A stretch of 52,317 nucleotides of DNA from Candidatus Nomurabacteria bacterium (GTDB taxonomy: Bacteria; Patescibacteriota; Minisyncoccia; Phycocordibacterales; UBA9973), in NCBI GenBank assembly GCA_943356675.1, contig CALRFQ010000004.1, positions 1-52,317 of the forward strand, in the 5' to 3' direction. The position numbers were made by a program, and so were the translations under genes. The notes below the pieces were generated by a model, which saw only the letters and a list, made by a program, of their open reading frames with translations, was not told the origin of the DNA and did no database searches. Of the stretch, positions 9,273 to 18,168 are shown one piece after another; within the stretch, counting starts at the first letter, position 1; each line of letters starts with the position of its first letter.

Positions 9273-9719
9273 ATGGATTCTCAACCAACTGGAAATAAAA
9301 AGATTATATCAATCATTATCGCTATAGTACTAGTCTTACTTATAGCTTATGGATTATTACACACTAAGGCATCTGCACCTGAGAATGGAGCAATGTCCGA
9401 TAAAAAAGAAGTTAAACAAATGAAAGAAATAGCAGAGAAAGGGGATGTGGTTACCATGAATTATACTGGCAAGCTTACAGATGGGCAGGTGTTTGATTCA
9501 AACGTAGACCCAAAATTTAATCATGTAGAGCCTTTTGAGTTCACTCTTGGCATCGGGCAAGTCATAGCAGGATGGGATGAAGGTATTGTAGGGATGAAAA
9601 TTGGAGAGAAGAAGACACTTACTATCCCTGCAGAGAAAGCATATGGTGCACGTGGTCAAGGACCTATCCCCCCAAACTCAACTCTTGTTTTCGATGTAGA
9701 ACTTACTGGAATTAAATAA
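9273..9719 (+). CDS. FKBP-type peptidyl-prolyl isomerase with N-terminal TM anchor
   Basis: [21 protein letters not shown]...[55 protein letters not shown]. Confidence 0.93.
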   Translation: MDSQPTGNKKIISIIIAIVLVLLIAYGLLHTKASAPENGAMSDKKEVKQMKEIAEKGDVVTMNYTGKLTDGQVFDSNVDPKFNHVEPFEFTLGIGQVIAGWDEGIVGMKIGEKKTLTIPAEKAYGARGQGPIPPNSTLVFDVELTGIK

Positions 9720-9728
9720 TAAATTATA

Positions 9729-11024
9729 ATGCAAAAAATAAAAGACATACTCTTAAATATAAAATCATGGTCACTTCGCCGAAAAATATTTTTTGGAGTG
9801 CTTTTATTTGTTGTAATACTTATTTTATATAAAGTTCTTGCTCCCGTGGATAATAGTGCCAATACTCTAACAGATATCGCTAAAAGAATAGATTTAAAAG
9901 AGACAGTCCTAGCTACAGGCCAAGTCACTTCTAAAACTGACCTCTCATTATCTTTCAATGCGACTGGAGTAGTAAAAAGTATGAAAGTAGTAGTGGGTGA
10001 TAATGTGAAGCAGGGTCAGATTCTAGCTACACTTGATCAAGGTTCACAACTAGCAAGCCTAACTTCTGCTAGGGGAGCAGTTGCTCAAGCAGAAGCTAAA
10101 TATACAAAAATTTTAGAGGGTAGTACAGATTCAGAAGTTGCACTCGCTAGGGTTTTGCTTCAAAATGCAAAAAATAATTATACCCAAACTAAATTGCAAC
10201 AAGATATTTTAGTAAGTGAGGCTGAAAATAAATACCAGTCAGATCTTGCTAGTCGCACATCAAATTTCATAACAGTAAAAAATGATTTCGAATATGCAAA
10301 GAAAACTCGTGACGCGACTCTAAGTGCTGCTCAGTCAGTGATAGATCAGCGTCAAGCAGAACTCGATATTAAACTTTCAAAAGCAAGAACCTCTGATATT
10401 AGTTTAGCTGAAGCAGATATCCTTTCTGCAAAAGGTCAGTATCAGGCAGCAAGTGCAAATTATGAAAATACAATACTTCGTGCGCCGGCAGACGGCACAA
10501 TCACAAAAGTGGATATAAAACTTGGTGAACTCGTGCAAGCACTTAAAGAAGTAATGGTTCTTCAAGATGTGAAGAACGTGTATCTTGAAGCAAATATAAA
10601 CGAAGCAAATATTGCTCGTGTTGCCGTGGGTTCTGTTGTGGATATTACATTTGATTCACTTGGCTCAGATAAAATATTTAAAGGTAATGTTTTGAAAATC
10701 GATCCTTCTTCTACTGTAGTATCTGGAGTGGTGAATTATAAAGTTACAGCAAGTGTAGACACTATCACCGATATTCGACCAGGTATGACTGCAAATATGA
10801 CCATACTAATAAATGAAAAGAGTGGTGTGGTTACTGTCCCAAGTCGTGCTGTGCTTACGGGGAAGGACGGAACAAGAACTATAAGAATCGTTACAGATAC
10901 AAAAAAGAAAAAGTTTATAGAAGTCCCAGTCACAGTCGGTATCACCGGTGATGGAGGCCTAGTAGAAGTGCTAAGCGGGGTGAAAGAAGGAGATGAAGTT
11001 GTGACTCTAATAAAGAAACCTTAA
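9729..11024 (+). CDS. HlyD/MacA-type efflux periplasmic adaptor
   Basis: N-terminal TM, lipoyl/coiled-coil pattern (GDNVKQGQILATLDQ; ILRAPADGTITKVDIKLGE). Confidence 0.88.
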   Translation: MQKIKDILLNIKSWSLRRKIFFGVLLFVVILILYKVLAPVDNSANTLTDIAKRIDLKETVLATGQVTSKTDLSLSFNATGVVKSMKVVVGDNVKQGQILATLDQGSQLASLTSARGAVAQAEAKYTKILEGSTDSEVALARVLLQNAKNNYTQTKLQQDILVSEAENKYQSDLASRTSNFITVKNDFEYAKKTRDATLSAAQSVIDQRQAELDIKLSKARTSDISLAEADILSAKGQYQAASANYENTILRAPADGTITKVDIKLGELVQALKEVMVLQDVKNVYLEANINEANIARVAVGSVVDITFDSLGSDKIFKGNVLKIDPSSTVVSGVVNYKVTASVDTITDIRPGMTANMTILINEKSGVVTVPSRAVLTGKDGTRTIRIVTDTKKKKFIEVPVTVGITGDGGLVEVLSGVKEGDEVVTLIKKP

Positions 11025-11026
11025 AT

Positions 11027-11737
11027 ATGTTAATAGATTTAAAAAATATCACAAAAGAGTATGACAATAGCGGAGTCGTTACTCGAGTTCTTCATGGTAT
11101 AAGCCTAGAAGTAGAAGAGGGAGAATTCCTATCTATAATGGGGCCATCTGGTTCAGGTAAGTCTACTCTTATGCACATCATCGGTTTCTTGGACAGGCCA
11201 AGTACTGGTATATATAATTTCAACAATGAAGACACGAAAGATTTTCCAGATGATGATTTAGCTCGTATTAGAAATGAGCGTATTGGCTTCGTGTTTCAGT
11301 CTTTCAATCTTCTTGCTCGCACCAGTGTGCTAGACAATGTGATCCTGCCACTTACGTATAGTAAATTAGAAAATCATATCGAAAGAGCCACAAAAGCTCT
11401 CGAGTCCGTCGGCCTTGGCCAAAGGCTTGGATTTATGTCCAATCAAATTTCTGGTGGTCAGAAGCAGCGTGTGGCTATAGCTCGCGCACTTGTGTGTGAT
11501 CCCAAAGTTATTTTCGCAGATGAGCCGACAGGAAACCTCGATTCTAAAAGTGGTGCGACAGTAATGAACATACTTCAGAAATTAAATGACGAAGGGCGCA
11601 CTATCATCCTAGTCACTCACGACAGAACCGTGGCTGAACATGCAAAAAGAATTATTACAATTCGTGATGGAATGATAGTTATGGATGAGAAAATAGCAAA
11701 CCAAATTCGTAATGTGCCTGTAGAGGATAGAGATTAA
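11027..11737 (+). CDS. ABC transporter ATP-binding protein (MacB/LolD type)
   Basis: Walker [10 protein letters not shown], signature [14 protein letters not shown], Walker [14 protein letters not shown]. Confidence 0.95.
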   Translation: MLIDLKNITKEYDNSGVVTRVLHGISLEVEEGEFLSIMGPSGSGKSTLMHIIGFLDRPSTGIYNFNNEDTKDFPDDDLARIRNERIGFVFQSFNLLARTSVLDNVILPLTYSKLENHIERATKALESVGLGQRLGFMSNQISGGQKQRVAIARALVCDPKVIFADEPTGNLDSKSGATVMNILQKLNDEGRTIILVTHDRTVAEHAKRIITIRDGMIVMDEKIANQIRNVPVEDRD

Positions 11738-11738
11738 T

Positions 11739-13004
11739 ATGTCCCTTTTTGTGAAGAAAATTACAAATACTTTCAAGCAATTACTTTCAAGAAAAGGAAG
11801 GAGTTTGCTTACTATACTTGGAATCGTTATTGGTGTCGCTGGTGTGATCATAATAGTGTCGCTTGGCGCTGGTGCGCAAACTCTAGTCTTAGGTCAGATT
11901 ACAAAATTAGGCACAAATCTTATTGGAATTCTTCCTGGTAAAAGTAATGAGAAAGGCCCACCGGCCGCGGTCTTTGGTGTGCAGGTCACTACTCTCACCG
12001 CAAATGATGTAGAAGCTATAAAAGATACTTCAAAAGTTCCTCATGCTGTGGGTGTGGCATCTTTCGTAAGAGGGAATGCGACAGTAATTTCTGGGCGAGA
12101 ATCTGTCGACACTACTTTTTCTGCGACAGATGGGAGCTATCCTAGAGTGCAAGATGTGGAGATGGATCGCGGAGTATTCTTCTCTGATGAAGAGGGTAGA
12201 GCAGGGGCAAATGTAATTGTACTTGGATACGATGTTGCAGATCAGCTTTTCCCAAATGGTGACGAGCTCGGGCAGATTGTGAAAGTTCAAACTAACGGCA
12301 ACAATAGTACTGCTATTCCATTTCGAGTTATTGGAGTACAGAAAAAGTTGGGAAATGTATTTTTCCAAAATCAGGACGATCAAGTTTTCATTCCGTTCCC
12401 AATAGGTCAGAAGCAATTTCTTGGAATAAATTATATTCAATTCGTGAGAGTAAAAGCTGATAGCACAGATAATGTGAAAAGTACCATAGAAGATATCCAA
12501 AGAGTTCTGAGGGATCAGCACAGGATTAAAGATATAGAAAATGACGATTTCTCAGTGCGAGATTTGGCTGATGCAATTAAAATTCTGACTAGTATTACTG
12601 ATGGACTGCGAATGTTTCTAGGACTCATGGCGGGGATATCTCTTGTGGTAGGTGGAATAGGAATTATGAATATAATGCTTGTGACAGTGTCAGAGCGAAC
12701 TCGCGAAATAGGTCTTAGGAAAGCAATAGGCGCGACTAGCAAGCAAATCCGTGACCAATTCCTTTTTGAAGCTGTGATCCTCACTTCTCTCGGAGGTGTG
12801 TTTGGTATTATTGTCGGCAGTTTGATTTCTTATCTTATTGCAGTAGGTGCTAGGTATGCTGGGTATGATTGGTCGTTCGTGATTTCACCAACTGCTATAA
12901 TCCTTGCTGTGGGTGTGTCTGTGCTGACTGGAATTACATTTGGACTTTATCCAGCTATAAAAGCAGCGAAGCTTAATCCTATAGACGCACTTAGATACGA
13001 ATAA
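11739..13004 (+). CDS. ABC transporter permease (MacB/FtsX-like)
   Basis: GRSLLTILGIVIGVAGVI N-terminus; VGGIGIMNIMLVTVSERTREIGLRKAIGA; YPAIKAAKLNPIDALRYE end. Confidence 0.93.
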   Translation: MSLFVKKITNTFKQLLSRKGRSLLTILGIVIGVAGVIIIVSLGAGAQTLVLGQITKLGTNLIGILPGKSNEKGPPAAVFGVQVTTLTANDVEAIKDTSKVPHAVGVASFVRGNATVISGRESVDTTFSATDGSYPRVQDVEMDRGVFFSDEEGRAGANVIVLGYDVADQLFPNGDELGQIVKVQTNGNNSTAIPFRVIGVQKKLGNVFFQNQDDQVFIPFPIGQKQFLGINYIQFVRVKADSTDNVKSTIEDIQRVLRDQHRIKDIENDDFSVRDLADAIKILTSITDGLRMFLGLMAGISLVVGGIGIMNIMLVTVSERTREIGLRKAIGATSKQIRDQFLFEAVILTSLGGVFGIIVGSLISYLIAVGARYAGYDWSFVISPTAIILAVGVSVLTGITFGLYPAIKAAKLNPIDALRYE

Positions 13005-13007
13005 TTT

Positions 13008-14267
13008 ATGAAAAAATATTTCAAACAAGCATGGCGTGGAATTTCTGCAAGTAAATCTCGCACTTTTCTTACTACGCTAGGGATAATGATAGGTATCGGT
13101 ACTGTTATCTTAGTGCTTTCAGCGGGGGAAGGATTTAAGAGTTATATTAATGCACAGATAGATGCCTTCGGATCAAATAGCGTAATAATTGAAACAGTTG
13201 TGCCAGCTTCTACGAAAGCTAGGAATAGCGGATCTGCACAGGATGGAGGAAGTAGCTCTGCAAATAATGCAGTGCCTATTAAAACTTTCAAAAATAAGGA
13301 TATCAATGATATTAAAAATTTAAATAATGTCCAAAATGCTTACGGAGCTGCTCTCGGTCAGCAAGTGGTGACATATGGAAATGTTTCGAAAAATATTTTT
13401 ATATTTGGAGCTGATGCTAGTCGTTTTGATATTGATAAAGGTGAGATCGCAAGCGGTCGCCCTTATACAGAGGAAGAGGATAGTGCACTTGCTCAAGTGG
13501 CTGTGCTCGGGCATGATATCGCCATAGATTTATTTGGGGAGAATGACCCACTCGGTAAATACGTGAGAGTTGGAAGTTATAATTTTGAAGTTATTGGCGT
13601 ATATGCCAGAAGAGGCAGTTTCGGATATTCAAACGATGATGAGCAAGTTTTCATACCTATCTCTACACTACAGAAAAAGATTCTGGGTATCGATTATCTG
13701 TTTTATGGAGTGGCAGAGCTCGTCGATAATAATAAATCAGAAACGACAGGGCTCGACATTGCGGACTTACTAAGACGCAACCACTTTATTACAGATATAA
13801 ATAAAGATGATTTTAAAGTGCAGACTCAAGCTCAGAGTATGGATACTTTCAATACGATTCTTTCAGCTGTGACATTCCTCCTAATTGCTATCGCTGCTAT
13901 ATCGCTCGTAGTCGGGGGAGTAGGAGTGATGAATATTATGTATGTGGTAGTCACAGAGCGCATTGCGGAGATAGGCCTCAAGAAAGCTCTCGGTGCAACA
14001 AATAAAGATATCCTTTATGAATTCCTAATAGAATCCATTCTGCTCACTTGTATCGGGGGAGTAGTGGGTATTATTGGTGGATCACTCTTTTCTTTCATTA
14101 TTGCGAAGGTAGTGCAAAGCCAGGGTATTACATGGGCGTTTTCTGTGCCGCTTTATGGTATTATACTTTCAGTGTCAGTATCGATGGTTATCGGAATTAT
14201 TTTCGGAGTATTCCCAGCTCGCAACGCTGCGAAATTAAATCCTATAGAAGCATTAAATAAAGAATAA
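13008..14267 (+). CDS. ABC transporter permease (MacB/FtsX-like), tandem paralogue
   Basis: SRTFLTTLGIMIGIGTVI; VGGVGVMNIMYVVVTERIAEIGLKKALGATNKDI; FPARNAAKLNPIEAL. Confidence 0.93.
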   Translation: MKKYFKQAWRGISASKSRTFLTTLGIMIGIGTVILVLSAGEGFKSYINAQIDAFGSNSVIIETVVPASTKARNSGSAQDGGSSSANNAVPIKTFKNKDINDIKNLNNVQNAYGAALGQQVVTYGNVSKNIFIFGADASRFDIDKGEIASGRPYTEEEDSALAQVAVLGHDIAIDLFGENDPLGKYVRVGSYNFEVIGVYARRGSFGYSNDDEQVFIPISTLQKKILGIDYLFYGVAELVDNNKSETTGLDIADLLRRNHFITDINKDDFKVQTQAQSMDTFNTILSAVTFLLIAIAAISLVVGGVGVMNIMYVVVTERIAEIGLKKALGATNKDILYEFLIESILLTCIGGVVGIIGGSLFSFIIAKVVQSQGITWAFSVPLYGIILSVSVSMVIGIIFGVFPARNAAKLNPIEALNKE

Positions 14268-14268
14268 T

Positions 14269-14991
14269 ATGGAATTTTTTGCAAATAAATCTAATAAAAA
14301 AGAACAACCAGTATTTAAAATCCTGCCCTCAGATGTAAGGTATGCTTTAGAATACAAGGAAGGTAAATTAAATAAAGATGATTTAGAAGTTCTTGTTATG
14401 AGTAATTTCGAAGATGAAGCATTTTACCTTACCTTAAAGAGTTTAAATAACAATAAAGAAGAACATAAAAATTTACTTAAAAAATATATCTCAAATCTAA
14501 TTAATCTAGATCACGGGGGAGTGGAGTATAAAAAATGTATTCAAGATATTGTAAATGAAGAATTAGATTTGAATAAGAACTTGGAAGTCGATGGCGTTAA
14601 GCTTGCGCAAATTTCACGCCAAGGTTTCGATACGTGGCAAGATAAATTTAAAACACTTTCAAATGAGCTTAGTAAAAGTGATAAGAATGTATTTTTAGTA
14701 GCACACTCTACTATTCTAGGCCTTGATTCTTTTTTAAAGAATTTTGCAAAAGAAGAAAAGGATTTAAATATTATCGTGCCCTCCTGGTTTAATGATAAAT
14801 GTGTGGGCTATAATATTTCATTCAAAGAAGGGAATCCAGAAATGAATGATTTATATAGTGATTTTAAGAAAATAAATGCAATTGTAGTAGATGATACTGT
14901 GAATACAGGTGGCACTATCGATAAGGTTAAAGATTTTTGGTTGGAATCAGGCGATGCTGAGCCAGAGGTGCGTACAGTAGTTGGGAAGTAG
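14269..14991 (+). CDS. Hypothetical protein with phosphoribosyltransferase-like PRPP loop
   Basis: INAIVVDDTVNTGGTIDKV resembles the PRPP-binding motif of type I PRTases; rest not recognised. Confidence 0.6.
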   Translation: MEFFANKSNKKEQPVFKILPSDVRYALEYKEGKLNKDDLEVLVMSNFEDEAFYLTLKSLNNNKEEHKNLLKKYISNLINLDHGGVEYKKCIQDIVNEELDLNKNLEVDGVKLAQISRQGFDTWQDKFKTLSNELSKSDKNVFLVAHSTILGLDSFLKNFAKEEKDLNIIVPSWFNDKCVGYNISFKEGNPEMNDLYSDFKKINAIVVDDTVNTGGTIDKVKDFWLESGDAEPEVRTVVGK

Positions 14992-14992
14992 A

Positions 14993-15028
14993 AAAGCCTC
15001 GTAAAAATACGAGGCTTTCTTTTTTTTG
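14993..15028 (+). terminator. Rho-independent terminator
   Basis: AAAGCCTCGTA-aaaa-TACGAGGCTTT stem followed by a T run. Confidence 0.9.
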
Positions 15029-15040
15029 TTTTAACTTTCA

Positions 15041-15631
15041 CTATTTCACACCCCCTGCTTCTCCACTAATGGTTCTATTTCCAATATTATAGAGAGGCTC
15101 GAAAAGTAAAACGGCATAATTCGTTTGAGCTGTAACACTGAAAGTCATTTCAGTTTTAAGAGTAGGGTCTTTCCTTGTTATGGAGCCACCCTTGTGCATA
15201 ACCGTGTATTCACGGTTATGGTTCTTTTCAAACCACAGCATGTAAACATTTAGTGAAATCTCATCAAACCTTACGCAGACTTGGCTCCAATCAGAATTGT
15301 GTTTAACGATCAATCCTTTAGTGTAAATTGGAACTTTGTAGGTGTAGGTTATGACTGAATCAGTCATTGGGACTTTTCCATCTACTACATCTGAGAATTT
15401 CAAGCGCTGTACGGATGTCAGGAAAATATCAGCGTTATTATAATAATAAATGTTTAGCATTTGTGCCTCTGAAAAGGGCCGGCCAGTTCTCAACGAATCA
15501 TCCCAAGGTTGGAAATTTGGTCCCTTATCTTCAGCTTTTTTTACTGCTGCATTTTCGGTTGTTTTACAGCCGTTTAGTATTACCATCCCGGTAAGTACTA
15601 AAAATACGAGGTACTTATTTTTAAGTTTCAT
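15041..15631 (-). CDS. Putative lipoprotein of unknown function
   Basis: Signal peptide with lipobox-like end (LVLTGMVILNGC). Confidence 0.65.
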   Translation of the reverse strand: MKLKNKYLVFLVLTGMVILNGCKTTENAAVKKAEDKGPNFQPWDDSLRTGRPFSEAQMLNIYYYNNADIFLTSVQRLKFSDVVDGKVPMTDSVITYTYKVPIYTKGLIVKHNSDWSQVCVRFDEISLNVYMLWFEKNHNREYTVMHKGGSITRKDPTLKTEMTFSVTAQTNYAVLLFEPLYNIGNRTISGEAGGVK

Positions 15632-15750
15632 ATAAATATAATTAGATTTCTCGCAGTATATAACATTTATAGTGAAAAGTCAAGTTGGTTTTCTTCTCAA
15701 TTTAAGTCGTTCTTAATGAAAAAGTCTCTAATTTTTGCTATAATATAAGG

Positions 15751-15885
15751 ATGGGAAAGAAAATCTTAAAAATAGCTTTTTACCTAGTCCTTCTTTCAGT
15801 CGTGCTTTGGGCAATTGGGGTAGTAATGAATGAGCCGAAATCTCAAAATAGCGGGTTAGAAAATATAGCAATAAATAAGAAGTAA
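15751..15885 (+). CDS. Small single-TM protein (44 aa), not in the supplied ORF track
   Basis: MGKKILKIAFYLVLLSVVLWAIGVVMNEPKSQNSGLENIAINKK*; TATAAT at 15739-15744, 6 nt before ATG. Confidence 0.6.
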   Translation: MGKKILKIAFYLVLLSVVLWAIGVVMNEPKSQNSGLENIAINKK

Positions 15886-15915
15886 TAATTTATCATTAAG
15901 TCCGTCGTAAATAAT

Positions 15916-16707
15916 ATGGAAACAATAATTACAAGCAAAAAGTTTATAAATGCGAGTACAATATTAGTAGCACTATTATCATTGTTAGTATTCGTAATGT
16001 TTATTAATCAAGTGAAGGAGAGTAAGTATATCGGTCGCGGGGCAGCAGCCTCAAGTAGTATCTCAGTAACAGCTGATGGGGAAGTGACTGCAGTGCCAGA
16101 TATCGCAGTACTTACATTTACAAATGAAAAAGATGCAACAACAGCAAAGGAAGCTCAAGCACTTCTAAACAAAGAAGTAGCTGATACACTAGCATATCTA
16201 AAGAAGCAAAATATTGCAGATAAGGATATAAGTTCTGAGTACGGCGGAGTGACTCCAAAGTATATTAATAATACCGTTTACTGTATGACTGTGCCTTGCC
16301 CACAAGGAGATCCAAAGATTGTCGGTTACATTGCTACACAATCTGTAATTGTGAAGGTTCGTGCTGTGGATACTGCCAATGATGTGCGCACAGGCTTAGC
16401 TACTCTTGGTATAAAAAATATTTCCGGACCAACATTTAGTATAGATAGCCAAGATAAACTAAATGATGCTGCTCGCACAAAAGCTATAGAGAATGCTAGA
16501 GTTAAGGCAGAAGTATTAGCAAAAGAGCTTGGTGTGAAGCTAGGATCTGTTATCAGCTTTACTGAGAATGGCGGTGGGTACCCTATGATGTATGCAAGTA
16601 AGGCATCAATGGATTCTGCAGGAAGTATCTCTATGCCAGCTCCAGTCTTACCAAAGGGCGAGAATAAGATTACTACAAGTGTCACAATAACTTACGAAAT
16701 AAAGTAA
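15916..16707 (+). CDS. SIMPL domain (DUF541) protein with N-terminal TM
   Basis: SISVTADGEVTAVPDIAVLTFTNEKDATTAKEAQALLNKEVADTL...ARTKAIENARVKAEVLAKELGVKLG. Confidence 0.9.
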   Translation: METIITSKKFINASTILVALLSLLVFVMFINQVKESKYIGRGAAASSSISVTADGEVTAVPDIAVLTFTNEKDATTAKEAQALLNKEVADTLAYLKKQNIADKDISSEYGGVTPKYINNTVYCMTVPCPQGDPKIVGYIATQSVIVKVRAVDTANDVRTGLATLGIKNISGPTFSIDSQDKLNDAARTKAIENARVKAEVLAKELGVKLGSVISFTENGGGYPMMYASKASMDSAGSISMPAPVLPKGENKITTSVTITYEIK

Positions 16708-16717
16708 CAAACAAGAG

Positions 16718-16745
16718 AAAACACCCCGTATTTACGGGGTGTTTT
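16718..16745 (+). terminator. Rho-independent terminator
   Basis: AAAACACCCCGTA-tt-TACGGGGTGTTTT. Confidence 0.9.
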
Positions 16746-16751
16746 CGTATA

Positions 16752-16780
16752 TTGACTTTCTTGTGAAATAAGAGTATTAT
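16752..16780 (+). promoter_or_regulatory. Sigma70-like promoter for secE-nusG-rplK
   Basis: TTGACT (16752-16757), 17-nt spacer, TATTAT (16775-16780). Confidence 0.7.
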
Positions 16781-16790
16781 CTATTTATAT

Positions 16791-16811
16791 ACACCCGCGG
16801 GGTGTTTTTTA
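16791..16811 (+). promoter_or_regulatory. Terminator-like hairpin in the secE leader
   Basis: ACACCC-gcg-GGGTGT followed by T6, directly downstream of the predicted start site. Confidence 0.5.
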
Positions 16812-16827
16812 ATAAGAATTAAAATAT

Positions 16828-17013
16828 ATGGCAAAATTTATTGAATATTTAAAAGAAACTAGAGCTGAATTTAAGCACGTTACTTGGCCTACGAGAATGC
16901 AAACTATCTACTTCACTGCTACTGTTATAGTAGTATCAGTTTTCATTGCGTATTTCCTTGGTTTTTTTGATACTGTCTTTAAAGTTGGGCTTGAGCGTTT
17001 ACTTACTAGATAA
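16828..17013 (+). CDS. secE: Preprotein translocase subunit SecE
   Basis: 61 aa, FIEYLKETRAEFKHVTWPTRMQTIYFTATVIVVSVFIAYFLGFFD; followed by nusG. Confidence 0.93.
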   Translation: MAKFIEYLKETRAEFKHVTWPTRMQTIYFTATVIVVSVFIAYFLGFFDTVFKVGLERLLTR

Positions 17014-17021
17014 TTAATTTT

Positions 17022-17056
17022 TCTAGAAACTAATCACTAGTTACTAGAACCTAATC
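17022..17056 (+). repeat. Five degenerate heptamers immediately upstream of nusG
   Basis: tctagaa|actaatc|actagtt|actagaa|cctaatc. Confidence 0.75.
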
Positions 17057-17058
17057 AT

Positions 17059-17607
17059 ATGGCAAAACAAGAACTAAGAGGAGAGCGAAATTGGTATGCG
17101 ATTCACACTTACGCAGGATATGAGAATGCGGTTCTTCGTAATCTTCGTCAGCGTATTGATTCACTAGGTATGAATGACAAGATTTTCAATGTCGTCGTTC
17201 CGACTGAAAAGAAAATAAAAATTAAGGGTAGTAAGCGTGCTGAAGTAGAAGAGAAGATATACCCAGGTTATGTACTTGTAGATATGATTGTGGATGACAA
17301 CTCTTGGTATGTAGTCCGTAATACTCCTCGTGTGACAGGGTTCGTCGGAGCTGGAGTAAACCCTGTGCCACTTGATAAAAAGGAGGTGGATGAACTCTTC
17401 GCGAAGATGGATGGCAATGAAAAAGCAAAACACCAGATTGACCTGTCGCTCGAAGAAATGGTTCGCATAGCTGATGGACCGTTTAAAGATTTGGAAGGAA
17501 AGGTTTCAGAGATTGATCAAGATCGTGGAAAGGTGAAGGTGCTCGTATCAATGTTCGGCCGTGAGACACCAGTAGAGCTTGATTTCCTTCAGATAAAGAA
17601 ATTGTAA
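17059..17607 (+). CDS. nusG: Transcription termination/antitermination protein NusG
   Basis: NWYAIHTYAGYENAV...YPGYVLVDM...VRNTPRVTGFVGAG...VRIADGPFKDLEGKV. Confidence 0.97.
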   Translation: MAKQELRGERNWYAIHTYAGYENAVLRNLRQRIDSLGMNDKIFNVVVPTEKKIKIKGSKRAEVEEKIYPGYVLVDMIVDDNSWYVVRNTPRVTGFVGAGVNPVPLDKKEVDELFAKMDGNEKAKHQIDLSLEEMVRIADGPFKDLEGKVSEIDQDRGKVKVLVSMFGRETPVELDFLQIKKL

Positions 17608-17612
17608 TTGGA

Positions 17613-17656
17613 CATTTATTTATATATTGGGCGCTTCTCCCGAAATACAAATAAAT
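17613..17656 (+). promoter_or_regulatory. Possible structured leader between nusG and rplK
   Basis: Inverted repeat ATTTATTT ... AAATAAAT enclosing a GGG/CCC inner stem. Confidence 0.35.
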
Positions 17657-17689
17657 ATATGAAAAGTATTATTTAAATAAATTAATTAT

Positions 17690-18115
17690 ATGGCAAAGAA
17701 AATAACAAAAAAAGTAAAGTTACAAATTCAAGCTGCGAAGGCCACTCCTGCGCCACCACTAGGTCCTGCCCTCGGTCAGGCTGGAGTGAACATTGCGGAA
17801 TTCTGTCAGAAGTTTAACGCGGCAACGCAAGCTATGGCAGGGGACATTGTGGGAGTTCAGATTTCAGTTTACGAAGATCGTACTTATGATTTCGTAGTGA
17901 AGACTCCACCAGTAGCAGGTCTTATCTTTAAGGCTGCAGGTGTGGAGAGTGGTTCAGGTAAGCCAAATACTTCAAAAGTAGGCAAGATCACAAAGGCGCA
18001 AGTCCGTGCTATTGCTGAGAAGAAAATGCCAGACCTAAACGCAAAGAACATTGAAGGAGCAATGAAAATCATCGAAGGTTCTGCTCGTTCAGCTGGTATC
18101 ACAATAGTAGACTAA
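17690..18115 (+). CDS. rplK: 50S ribosomal protein L11
   Basis: [38 protein letters not shown]...[10 protein letters not shown]. Confidence 0.97.
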   Translation: MAKKITKKVKLQIQAAKATPAPPLGPALGQAGVNIAEFCQKFNAATQAMAGDIVGVQISVYEDRTYDFVVKTPPVAGLIFKAAGVESGSGKPNTSKVGKITKAQVRAIAEKKMPDLNAKNIEGAMKIIEGSARSAGITIVD

Positions 18116-18124
18116 TACATAAAG

Positions 18125-18166
18125 ATTCCCCGCCAATTTAAAACATAGGCGGGGGATTTTTATTTT
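18125..18166 (+). terminator. Rho-independent terminator after rplK
   Basis: TCCCCGCC ... GGCGGGGGA followed by TTTTTATTTT. Confidence 0.85.
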
Positions 18167-18168
18167 AT

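Noticed and set aside
17036-17049. ACTAGTTACTAG upstream of nusG as a third TrpR-type operator
   Set aside because: Not a full palindrome and better explained by the five-unit heptamer tract.
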